A program made the position numbers and the translations under genes. From an uncultured Chitinophagaceae bacterium (GTDB lineage Bacteria > Bacteroidota > Bacteroidia > Chitinophagales > Chitinophagaceae), in NCBI GenBank assembly GCA_937996595.1, contig CALKVC010000146.1, forward strand, positions 1 to 5,052: 5,052 nt of DNA, written 5' to 3'. This document shows positions 1 through 5,052 of this stretch, in pieces; the first letter of the stretch is position 1, and each line of letters opens with the position of its first letter. The notes beneath the pieces were generated by a model. That model had not been told where the DNA came from, searched no databases, and worked only from the letters and a program-made list of their open reading frames with translations.

Positions 1-576
1 CCACACCGCAAATTTCATTTCTATCTGGAAGGCATACCCTACAAAACTGATTCCGTCGAGGTTAATAGATTCCAGTACTTCCCTTTTGTAACAAACAAAT
101 CCGGCTGTGGGGTCTTTTATAGGCATCCAGGTTATCATCCGGGTATACAGCGATGCGCCTTTTGAAAGCATGATCCGGTTTGCCGGCCAGTTGGCAACTG
201 CACCGCCGGAAACATATCTTGATCCTACTGAAACATCAGCACCGTTGATACAAGCTTCATATAGCCTTTCCAGGTCGGTTGGGTTATGCGAAAAATCGGC
301 ATCCATTTCAAAAATATACCGGTAACCGTTTTTCAAAGACCATTTAAATCCATGGATATACGCTGTGCCGAGGCCGAGTTTACCCCTTCTTTCTTCCAGG
401 AATAGCTGCCCCGGATATGTTGGGAATAGCGACTTTACGATGGATGCAGTACCATCCGGAGAACCATCGTCTATGATAAGGATATGGTAACCCTGCTGCA
501 GTCCCATAACGGCCGCAATGATTGCTTCAATGTTCTCTTTCTCATTGAAAGTGGGTATGATGACAATTTTTTCCAA
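1..576 (-). CDS. Polyprenol-phosphate mannosyltransferase-like glycosyltransferase, family 2 (DPM1 type), C-terminus cut by window edge
   Basis: The open frame gives 192 residues and runs off the left edge. It matches the DPM1/Ppm1-like branch of GT-A glycosyltransferases (GT2), which transfer mannose from GDP-mannose to a polyprenyl phosphate at the cytosolic face of the membrane. Visible motifs in order are VIIPTFNEKENI (residues 5-16), IIDDGSPDGT (34-43, nucleotide binding), GKLGLGTAYIHG (65-76), EMDADFSHNP (90-99, the metal/donor DxD-like site), GSRYVSGG (118-125), DPTAGF (155-160) and GYAFQIEMKF (180-189). Family members are about 240 residues, so roughly 45-50 residues are missing. An in-frame TAA at 604-606 limits the start; no ATG lies before the first motif, so I chose TTG at 574-576. 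It lies 67 bases downstream of the exonuclease on the same strand. The fold is sure; the exact donor and acceptor are inferred. No membrane segment is visible in this part. Confidence 0.9.
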   Translation of the reverse strand, partial: MEKIVIIPTFNEKENIEAIIAAVMGLQQGYHILIIDDGSPDGTASIVKSLFPTYPGQLFLEERRGKLGLGTAYIHGFKWSLKNGYRYIFEMDADFSHNPTDLERLYEACINGADVSVGSRYVSGGAVANWPANRIMLSKGASLYTRMITWMPIKDPTAGFVCYKREVLESINLDGISFVGYAFQIEMKFAVW

Positions 577-598
577 TATCCCGGGAATCTTATTTTTC

Positions 599-606
599 CA
601 AACTTA
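599..606 (-). promoter_or_regulatory. Candidate -7 promoter element for the glycosyltransferase
   Basis: On the minus strand this reads TAAGTTTG, an exact match to the Bacteroidota -7 consensus TAnnTTTG. It would place transcription initiation a few bases downstream, about 15-20 bases before the TTG start at 576. No TTG at the expected -33 distance is visible, so the site is weak. The glycosyltransferase may instead be read through from the exonuclease gene. Confidence 0.3.
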
Positions 607-643
607 CAATTATATGTGCTAATGCCCCTGCCGGTAGCTGATA

Positions 644-1414
644 TTAATTGTTTTTTAACAGCGTACGGTTAAAGAGCTCTGTAAGTTTTTTCTTTGTGTG
701 CAGTGGAAAATCGCCCCGCATCATCCAGTCGTAGTACTGTGGTTCAGCTTTTAGGACCTGTAATACCGGGCGGCCTTTATATTTGCCAAAGTTAAATATT
801 TCAACACCATTATCATCATAGGAGAAACGGCGGGCATAATCAATGATTTTGTCTTCCCCGATGGCATTTAAAATGGAATCCACAGAATCGCCCAGTTGTT
901 CATAACGCTGCAACTGTGCGAGCAGCACATCTATGGTAGCCTGTACGTCTGCTTCTGCGCTATGGGCATCCACCAGTTCTTTCTGGCAGTAAAACTTATA
1001 AGCAGCCGTTAATGTGCGTGGCTCCATACTGTAAAAAATATGCTGAACATCAATCATACGGCGGTCAGTCAGGTCAACTTCAAGCCCGGCCCGTAAAAAT
1101 TCTTCCATCAGCATGGGAATATCAAACCGGTTGCTGTTATATCCGCCCAGGTCGCAATTTTCTAAGTATTGTTTTATTTCATTGGCGGCCTGCTTGAATG
1201 TGGGTGCGTCTTTTACCATTTCATCGGTTATGCCATGAATGTCGGATGAGGAAACAGGAATGGGCATTTCCGGGTTAATCAGCTTCCTTTTAACCTGTCT
1301 TTCCATACTGGGCAGTACTTTTATGATGGCTATTTCAACAATCCTGTCTGTGGAAAGGTTTACACCGGTTGTTTCCAGGTCAATAAAAGCAACAGGACGG
1401 GTTAGTTTTAACAT
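644..1414 (-). CDS. DEDDh 3'-5' exonuclease (DnaQ/PolC epsilon-like) with C-terminal DUF3820 domain
   Basis: A 256-residue protein with an N-terminal RNase T/DnaQ-type exonuclease domain (about 6-170) that hydrolyses DNA or RNA from the 3' end using two metal ions. All five DEDDh residues are visible: D12 and E14 in FIDLETTG (Exo I), D98 in GYNSNRFDIPML (Exo II), and H151 with D156 in HSAEADVQAT (Exo III), so it should be active. The tail (about 205-250) carries FNFGKYKGRPV and YYDWMMRGDFP, which I recognise as the DUF3820 / 'quorum-sensing-regulated virulence factor' domain (PF12843), a small module often joined to such exonucleases. Annotation pipelines often call these 'DNA polymerase III subunit epsilon', but no polymerase subunit is adjacent, so a stand-alone repair or RNA/DNA trimming role is as likely. 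The ATG start fits, since the first motif begins at residue 10. The gene diverges from the lipoprotein-ytxJ pair. Confidence 0.93.
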   Translation of the reverse strand: MLKLTRPVAFIDLETTGVNLSTDRIVEIAIIKVLPSMERQVKRKLINPEMPIPVSSSDIHGITDEMVKDAPTFKQAANEIKQYLENCDLGGYNSNRFDIPMLMEEFLRAGLEVDLTDRRMIDVQHIFYSMEPRTLTAAYKFYCQKELVDAHSAEADVQATIDVLLAQLQRYEQLGDSVDSILNAIGEDKIIDYARRFSYDDNGVEIFNFGKYKGRPVLQVLKAEPQYYDWMMRGDFPLHTKKKLTELFNRTLLKNN

Positions 1415-1453
1415 GAATGTTGGGCGTTTTTAATGAAAAAATCAATTTTGGCA

Positions 1454-1461
1454 CAAAATTA
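1454..1461 (-). promoter_or_regulatory. Candidate -7 promoter element for the exonuclease
   Basis: The minus strand reads TAATTTTG, an exact TAnnTTTG match, 39 bases upstream of the exonuclease ATG, implying a leader of roughly 30-35 bases. A -33 TTG is not evident at 17-23 bases spacing (the stretch there is AT-rich), so the call rests on the -7 element, its strand and its position in the divergent gap. Confidence 0.4.
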
Positions 1462-1505
1462 GTCCTGCTCCGGAAAGAATTTGTAGTTAAAAGTACTTTT
1501 TCCTG

Positions 1506-1539
1506 TTGAATTTCGTTTACCGATCATACATTATATTTG
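1506..1539 (+). promoter_or_regulatory. Bacteroidota-type promoter for the small lipoprotein and ytxJ
   Basis: TTG at 1506-1508 and TATATTTG at 1532-1539 match the -33 (TTG) and -7 (TAnnTTTG) elements recognised by the Bacteroidota primary sigma factor. The 23-base spacing is at the upper end of the reported range. Initiation would fall near 1545, giving a leader of about 20 bases before the ATG at 1563. This is the best-formed promoter in the window and the only one read rightward. Confidence 0.55.
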
Positions 1540-1562
1540 TGCATTAATTCAAAATCTGAAAA

Positions 1563-1676
1563 ATGAAAAAAGTTATTGTAGCTGTTGTTTCCCTTCTTTT
1601 GGTCGCAACACTGATAAGCAGTTGCGGTAGCAGCCGTAAAAGCGGTTGCCCGATGAATGAAAAGATTATCCATTAA
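1563..1676 (+). CDS. Tiny lipoprotein, 37 residues, with CP motif; function unknown
   Basis: A short frame from ATG at 1563 to TAA at 1674-1676 has the layout of a bacterial lipoprotein precursor: a positive n-region (K2, K3), a hydrophobic core (residues 4-18, VIVAVV...VATLI) and the lipobox ISSC at 18-21. Signal peptidase II would cut before C21, which would be lipidated. The mature peptide is only 17 residues, CGSSRKSGCPMNEKIIH, with a second cysteine at 29. The start is supported by a good promoter about 24 bases upstream and an AT-rich leader without Shine-Dalgarno, usual in this phylum. It lies 14 bases before ytxJ on the same strand and should be cotranscribed. No acidic surface-export signal follows the cysteine, so an inner-leaflet, periplasm-facing location is likely. 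I cannot assign a function. The signal peptide is clear; that the mature peptide matters, rather than being a remnant, is inference. Confidence 0.72.
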   Translation: MKKVIVAVVSLLLVATLISSCGSSRKSGCPMNEKIIH

Positions 1677-1690
1677 TAGTTGCTTCTAGC

Positions 1691-2026
1691 ATGGATTGGA
1701 AAGAGCTAACCAGTGAAGAGCAACTGGATACCATCAGGAAAGAATCTTCCGGTAAAATTCAGGTCATATTTAAACACAGCACCCGTTGTGCAATCAGCAG
1801 CATGGCAAAAAGCAGGCTGGAGCGGGCAGATAAACCCGTTGCCATCGACTTTCATTTGCTCGACCTCATCAGGTACCGTTCTCTTTCAAATAAAGTTGAG
1901 GAACAATTTAACGTGTACCATGAATCGCCCCAGGTATTACTTATAAAAGACGGAAATTGTATTTACGATGAAAGCCATAGCGGTATTTCCATGGATGAAA
2001 TACTAAGCGTTGCCAGTGAACAATAG
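1691..2026 (+). CDS. ytxJ: YtxJ-family monothiol bacilliredoxin-like protein (bacillithiol system)
   Basis: This 111-residue protein has a thioredoxin-like fold of the YtxJ family (DUF2847, PF11009; about 105-115 residues, so full length). Family members are cytosolic and are thought to remove bacillithiol from mixed disulfides on oxidised proteins through one active cysteine. Visible features are the strand and active-site loop VIFKHSTRCAIS (25-36) with the single catalytic-position C33, then the cis-proline loop ESPQVLLIKDG (78-88, P80) and the family-typical C-terminal stretch YDESHSGIS (92-100). A34 replaces the proline of the CPIS motif I recall in Bacillus YtxJ. A second cysteine, C90, lies on the strand after the cis-proline. 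The ATG start is 14 bases after the lipoprotein stop, with no Shine-Dalgarno; nearly all residues before the loop fit the fold. No bacillithiol synthesis genes (bshA/B/C) are in the window, so use of bacillithiol by this organism is inferred. Confidence 0.88.
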   Translation: MDWKELTSEEQLDTIRKESSGKIQVIFKHSTRCAISSMAKSRLERADKPVAIDFHLLDLIRYRSLSNKVEEQFNVYHESPQVLLIKDGNCIYDESHSGISMDEILSVASEQ

Positions 2027-2050
2027 TAAAAATAAAAATAAATTATAATG

Positions 2051-2073
2051 ATGCTCCGTAAGGAGCATTTTTT
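2051..2073 (+). terminator. Intrinsic terminator after ytxJ
   Basis: A perfect 7-bp stem, ATGCTCC (2051-2057) with GGAGCAT (2062-2068), closes a GTAA loop and is followed directly by a run of five T (2069-2073), 25 bases after the ytxJ stop. On the opposite strand the same hairpin is followed by CATTATAATTTATTTTTATTTTTA, T-rich but not immediately so. It may therefore also help end leftward transcription of pepD, with lower efficiency. Confidence 0.85.
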
Positions 2074-2145
2074 ATATAATAATTAATTCAAGTTAAATTA
2101 CAGATTAACAGATATTTATAGTAATTATTTAAAATATTAATTTAA

Positions 2146-3597
2146 TTAAATCCGGTGCAATGTTTCCAACAGAAAAGTCCAGAATTTCTGTACGGAACTG
2201 ATCTGAACTTTTTCATCGGGTGAGTGGGCGCCATGTATATTGGGACCAAATGATATCATTTCCATGCCGGGGTAATTGCGGCCTATAATACCACATTCAA
2301 GGCCGGCGTGACAGGCATTTACATGTGGCTCATCCTGGAATAATTCCTTATAAATTTCCCGCATCAGTTTAACGATGGTAGCATCCGGTTTGGGCGTCCA
2401 ACCAGGGTATGATCCGCCATGCGATACAGCAGCACCCATCAGTTCAAAAGCAGCACGAATGGCTGTCGCCAGGTCCATTTTTTCTGTATCTACGGCACTG
2501 CGGGTAAGGCATAATATGCTGAATGAACCGTTTTGCACTAACACCCTGGCAACATTATTTGATGTTTGCACCAGGCCTGCTATATCCGGGCTCATCCGGT
2601 AAATGCCATTCGGGCATGCATAAACAGCTTTCAGAAGCTTTTCCTGGAAGGCGGTTTGTAAAACGGTTTCCGGTGTTGCAACCGGTTCGGCCGCCAGTTT
2701 CAGGTGCGGATCAGTTACCCTATATTCCTCTCTGAAAATGGTTTCCAGCTCAGAAATTGTTTTTAACAGATTGTCAACCTGTGATGGTTCAACACAAACG
2801 ATTGAAACAGATTCGCGGGGAATGGCATTTCTTAATCCACCGCCATCAATAGAGTGGATATGGGCATTAGTATTTTCTGCCAGGGTTGCCAGTACCCGGT
2901 TCATTAATTTGTTTGCATTGCCCCTTCCTTTATGGATGTCCATACCTGAATGGCCGCCCGTTAATCCTTTCAGGGTAATTGAAAAAGCACTTAGCCCCTG
3001 ATTGGTTGGTTCTGCCTCAAATTTTCCGGTAGCAGTTATGTCAATACCACCTGCACAGCCAATCGTTAACTCCCTGTCATCTTCCGTATCAAGGTTCAGC
3101 AAAATGCCGGCATGCAGCAAAGCTCCCTGTAGTCCGAGTGCGCCTGTCATTCCGGTTTCTTCATCAATGGTGAACAGCGCTTCAATAGCAGGATGCGGGA
3201 TGTCATTGGCAGCCAGCAGGCTCATGATGGCGGCCACACCAATGCCGTTATCGGCTCCCAGGGTTGTTCCTTTTGCCTTTACCCAGTCTCCATCAATAAA
3301 CATCCGTATTCCCTCGGTATCAAAATTGAATTCCGTGTCGTTGTTTTTCTGGTGAACCATATCAAGGTGGCTTTGAAGTACCACCGCTTTTTTTTGTTCC
3401 ATGCCAGGCGTGGCAGGTTTCCGGATGATTACATTGCCAGTTTCATCCTGGTGTACAGGCAGGTTAAGGCTTCTGCCAAAATCGCTGATGAACTGTATTA
3501 CCTGTTGCTCTTTTTTGGAAGCACGCGGCACCGCATTCAGGTCGGCGAAATAATTCCATAAACGTATTGGTTCCAGGTTCCTGATATCCTTATCCAT
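2146..3597 (-). CDS. pepD: Aminoacyl-histidine dipeptidase (beta-Ala-His dipeptidase, M20 family PepD)
   Basis: A full-length 483-residue M20C metallopeptidase (E. coli PepD is about 485). PepD hydrolyses a range of dipeptides in the cytosol, including carnosine and other Xaa-His peptides, supplying free amino acids. The di-zinc site is complete: H77 in QSHLDMVH with D79, D116 in LGADNGIG bridging, E146 (general base) and E147 in DEETGMTG, D170 in NLDTEDD, and H458 in HGAHSPDE. These match the known PepD ligands with a constant offset of three residues. The central region (about 185-390), with GGHSGMDIHKGRGNANKLM, is the lid/dimerisation domain inserted between the two halves of the catalytic domain. 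No signal peptide is visible. The ATG at 3597 is used because the family N-terminus (LEPIRLWNYFADLNAVPR) begins a few residues later. It is the last gene of the leftward series behind the GNAT gene (53-base gap) and converges on ytxJ. Confidence 0.96.
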   Translation of the reverse strand: MDKDIRNLEPIRLWNYFADLNAVPRASKKEQQVIQFISDFGRSLNLPVHQDETGNVIIRKPATPGMEQKKAVVLQSHLDMVHQKNNDTEFNFDTEGIRMFIDGDWVKAKGTTLGADNGIGVAAIMSLLAANDIPHPAIEALFTIDEETGMTGALGLQGALLHAGILLNLDTEDDRELTIGCAGGIDITATGKFEAEPTNQGLSAFSITLKGLTGGHSGMDIHKGRGNANKLMNRVLATLAENTNAHIHSIDGGGLRNAIPRESVSIVCVEPSQVDNLLKTISELETIFREEYRVTDPHLKLAAEPVATPETVLQTAFQEKLLKAVYACPNGIYRMSPDIAGLVQTSNNVARVLVQNGSFSILCLTRSAVDTEKMDLATAIRAAFELMGAAVSHGGSYPGWTPKPDATIVKLMREIYKELFQDEPHVNACHAGLECGIIGRNYPGMEMISFGPNIHGAHSPDEKVQISSVQKFWTFLLETLHRI

Positions 3598-3635
3598 GAG
3601 TTTGACCGGTTAAATTGGGAAAAATAAATTGAATT

Positions 3636-3643
3636 CAAAATTA
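3636..3643 (-). promoter_or_regulatory. Candidate internal promoter (-7 element) for pepD
   Basis: The minus strand reads TAATTTTG, an exact TAnnTTTG match, 38 bases upstream of the pepD ATG, almost the same distance as the element before the exonuclease gene. The nearest upstream TTG on that strand (3659-3661) is only 15 bases away, shorter than usual, so strength is uncertain. It would let pepD be expressed apart from the receptor and GNAT genes. Confidence 0.35.
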
Positions 3644-3659
3644 GCTGATTTTATTCAGC
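3644..3659 (-). other. Short inverted repeat overlapping the GNAT stop codon
   Basis: On the minus strand GCTGA, a six-base AT loop, and TCAGC form a 5-bp stem that contains the TAA stop of the GNAT gene (3651-3653) and is followed by TAATTTTG. It resembles a weak intrinsic terminator, which would reduce read-through into pepD, but the stem is short and the T run is only four bases, so it could be chance. Confidence 0.25.
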
Positions 3660-4208
3660 AATGCCGGTTTCAAAAAGAAGCAGCAGGTCTTCATCGGCTT
3701 TAAGCCGGATGGTTTTTACAAATTGCAAACCCAGTTTACCAAGCAGGCTGATACTGCTTTGATTATCCTGCGTGGTGATGGCAGTGATCTTTTTTAGACC
3801 CAGCCTGTTATTGGCAAACAGGAGGGTAGCTTGGGCCATTTCAAGCGCATAGCCCTTACCGGTATATTCGGGCAGCAGGGCAAAGCCGATATCTGCATTT
3901 TCTAGCCCGTCTCTTTTTATGATCCCGCACATGCCGATGGGTTCATTACTGTTCCTGGTTTCTGCCAGGTAGAGCCCGAATCCGTTTACGGCATAACTTT
4001 TTTGAGGGCCGTTCCTAATATAAGCCAGTGCAGAAACGGTATCATATATTTGTTTGTTACCTATGTACTGCAACCAGCCAGGGCTATTAACGAGCCTAAT
4101 GATGAATGCAGTATCATTTTCATCAATTTCCCTTAGTACAAGCCTTTCTGTTTCAAGAACAGTTCTTTTAATTACGCCTTTTCCTTGCTGTGCCGGATTG
4201 CTGTTCAT
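3651..4208 (-). CDS. GNAT N-acetyltransferase, RimJ/RimL-like (Acetyltransf_3)
   Basis: A 185-residue cytosolic acetyltransferase that should use acetyl-CoA to acetylate an amine; the acceptor (a protein N-terminus, amino acid or small molecule) cannot be read from sequence. The family opening LETERLVLREIDENDTAFI (18-36) is followed by PIGMCGIIKRDG (90-101, strand beta4), ADIGFALLPEYTGKGYALEM (105-124, motif A with the pyrophosphate-binding turn TGKGYA) and TTQDNQSSISLLGKLGLQFV (145-164, motif B, with N149 and S152 and the usual L-x-K-x-G-L/F ending). The length is normal for the class. The ATG at 4208 gives about 14 extra residues before the conserved region but is the only ATG there, and it lies 5 bases after the receptor stop, so translation coupling is likely. 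Gene order (receptor, GNAT, pepD) shows no clear pathway link. Confidence 0.9.
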   Translation of the reverse strand: MNSNPAQQGKGVIKRTVLETERLVLREIDENDTAFIIRLVNSPGWLQYIGNKQIYDTVSALAYIRNGPQKSYAVNGFGLYLAETRNSNEPIGMCGIIKRDGLENADIGFALLPEYTGKGYALEMAQATLLFANNRLGLKKITAITTQDNQSSISLLGKLGLQFVKTIRLKADEDLLLLFETGIAE

Positions 4209-4213
4209 GTTTA

Positions 4214-5052
4214 TCAGAAATTGTATGATAATGTGGCTCCGTATGTTTTTGGCGTACCAAGGTGAACGGCTCCAAAATCATATGCATAGGCAATATATTT
4301 CCTGTCCGACAGGTTCCTTGCCCAAAAGAACAGGGATATGCCTTTTGCAGTAACGCCGGCGCGTACATGAAACAGGTTATAGCCGCTTTGCCTGATGGTA
4401 TTTGACAGGTTGAAATATTGTTCACCGATATAAAACCATTCAGCCCGGGTTGTAAAACGCAGTTCTTGTTTTTTTCCAACGGCATATCCATACTGTAAGG
4501 CAAGCATGGACGTTTCCTTTGGTGTAAACAACTGCTTTTTACCGTTGAGGTCTGCAATGGATCCGTTTTGAGATAGTTTCAGGTTTTTGTAACTCGCATC
4601 GGTATAACCGAAATGGTAGTCAGCCTGGAGGCCTTTAACCGGTGTTGCAGACAGCTCCAGTTCAATGCCGCTGCTGTGGAGTTTGCCCGCATTTTTTGTT
4701 ATGGTAACCGCATCTGGTAATACGAGTGTTGGTACCTGGGCGCCGGTTACGTTGGTATAGAAAAGGGTGACGTTAACCTGAAATCGTTTATCCATAAACG
4801 TATTTTTTATACCGGCTTCAAAATTATTACTGTATTCGGGATCGTATGGGAACAGCGGTGGCTGGGATGGATCTGATGATAAGGCAGTGAGTCCGCCGGT
4901 GCGGAAACCACGGCTATAGGTAATAAACACATGGTTATTCGGATGTAGTGAATAGGAGAGGCCCAGTTTTGGTGAAAAAGCCTGGAATGTAGCAGCAGCG
5001 CTGGTGTCGGGCCTGGTATCGAATTGAGGGTTTGGATCAGGGTCTTTCTGGT
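4214..5052 (-). CDS. TonB-dependent outer-membrane receptor, C-terminal barrel part (5' end cut by window edge)
   Basis: The frame is open from the right edge to TGA at 4214-4216, giving 278 residues of a beta-barrel; the plug domain, TonB box and signal peptide lie outside the window. Features typical of FecA/siderophore-type receptors rather than SusC are FSPKLGLSYSLHPNNHVFITYSRGFRTGG, seen as FSPKLGLSYS and then YSRGFRTGG; YDPEYSNNFEAGIKNTFMDK, where the YxPE..xxxEAGxK pattern is diagnostic; ARNLSDRKYIAYAYD (the NLxDRKY motif near the C-terminus); and the end TPKTYGATLSYNF, whose terminal phenylalanine is the usual BAM-recognition residue. Strands alternate throughout, with aromatic girdle residues. 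Whole receptors are about 700-800 residues, so about 35-40 percent is visible. It imports an iron chelate, vitamin or other ligand using TonB-ExbBD energy; the ligand cannot be told. A GTG at 4928-4930 is internal, not a start. The GNAT gene follows after 5 bases. Confidence 0.92.
   Translation of the reverse strand, partial: QKDPDPNPQFDTRPDTSAAATFQAFSPKLGLSYSLHPNNHVFITYSRGFRTGGLTALSSDPSQPPLFPYDPEYSNNFEAGIKNTFMDKRFQVNVTLFYTNVTGAQVPTLVLPDAVTITKNAGKLHSSGIELELSATPVKGLQADYHFGYTDASYKNLKLSQNGSIADLNGKKQLFTPKETSMLALQYGYAVGKKQELRFTTRAEWFYIGEQYFNLSNTIRQSGYNLFHVRAGVTAKGISLFFWARNLSDRKYIAYAYDFGAVHLGTPKTYGATLSYNF

Noticed and set aside
107..672. Plus-strand frames of 72 and 62 residues
   Set aside because: They are antisense to the glycosyltransferase or straddle its start, and they lack recognisable domains or promoters.
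2074..2145. AT-rich stretch between the ytxJ terminator and the pepD stop, with short AT palindromes, as a possible origin, attachment site or small RNA
   Set aside because: It holds only low-complexity AT runs with no GC-containing stem, direct repeats or promoter match. It is an ordinary convergent-gene spacer.
3002..3561. Two plus-strand open frames (3002-3355, 117 residues, and 3193-3561, 122 residues)
   Set aside because: Both lie antisense within pepD, whose complete zinc-site motifs prove the minus-strand frame. Their predicted proteins are low-complexity and match no family I know.
4168..4557. A 129-residue minus-strand open frame
   Set aside because: It overlaps the receptor C-terminus and GNAT N-terminus in another frame. 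Both of those carry family motifs; this one does not.
4928..4930. GTG as the start of the receptor gene
   Set aside because: The frame stays open upstream to the window edge and encodes more barrel sequence (FSPKLGLSYS), so this GTG is an internal valine codon.
1..5052. CRISPR arrays, tRNA/rRNA, insertion sequences, toxin-antitoxin or defence systems
   Set aside because: I see no repeat-spacer pattern, transposase motifs, terminal inverted repeats or defence-type domains; all coding space is taken by the genes listed.

Overview
This window looks like a chromosomal segment from a Bacteroidota bacterium, most likely in or near the Chitinophagaceae. That placement is inferred from family resemblance and was not searched. 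Three things support it: start codons with no recognisable Shine-Dalgarno sequence, exact matches to the Bacteroidota -7 promoter element (TAnnTTTG) upstream of four genes on the correct strand, and the gene content itself (a YtxJ-type bacilliredoxin, a PepD-type M20 dipeptidase, a TonB-dependent receptor and a DnaQ-like exonuclease with a DUF3820 tail).

Layout. From the left edge to 1414, two genes read leftward: a DEDDh 3'-5' exonuclease (644-1414), then a DPM1-like family 2 glycosyltransferase (576 down to 1) that is cut by the window edge. A 148-base divergent promoter region (1415-1562) separates them from a short rightward pair: a 37-residue lipoprotein (1563-1676) and, 14 bases later, the bacilliredoxin-like ytxJ (1691-2026). 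This pair ends at a clear intrinsic terminator (2051-2073). From 2146 to the right edge everything reads leftward again: the 3' part of a TonB-dependent outer-membrane receptor (5052 down to 4214), a GNAT acetyltransferase starting 5 bases after it, and, after a further 53 bases, pepD (3597 down to 2146).

How the genes relate. The exonuclease/glycosyltransferase pair has no obvious shared pathway and is probably only a loose transcriptional neighbourhood. The receptor-GNAT-pepD series could be one transcript, with a possible internal promoter and weak hairpin before pepD. The lipoprotein-ytxJ pair is the most suggestive unit, because a tiny envelope peptide with a free second cysteine sits directly ahead of a cytosolic thiol-redox protein. 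No gap between genes exceeds 300 bases. I see no tRNA, rRNA, CRISPR array, insertion sequence, long repeat or phage-like gene. This is mostly an ordinary housekeeping/accessory region, and I do not see a convincing new multi-gene system.
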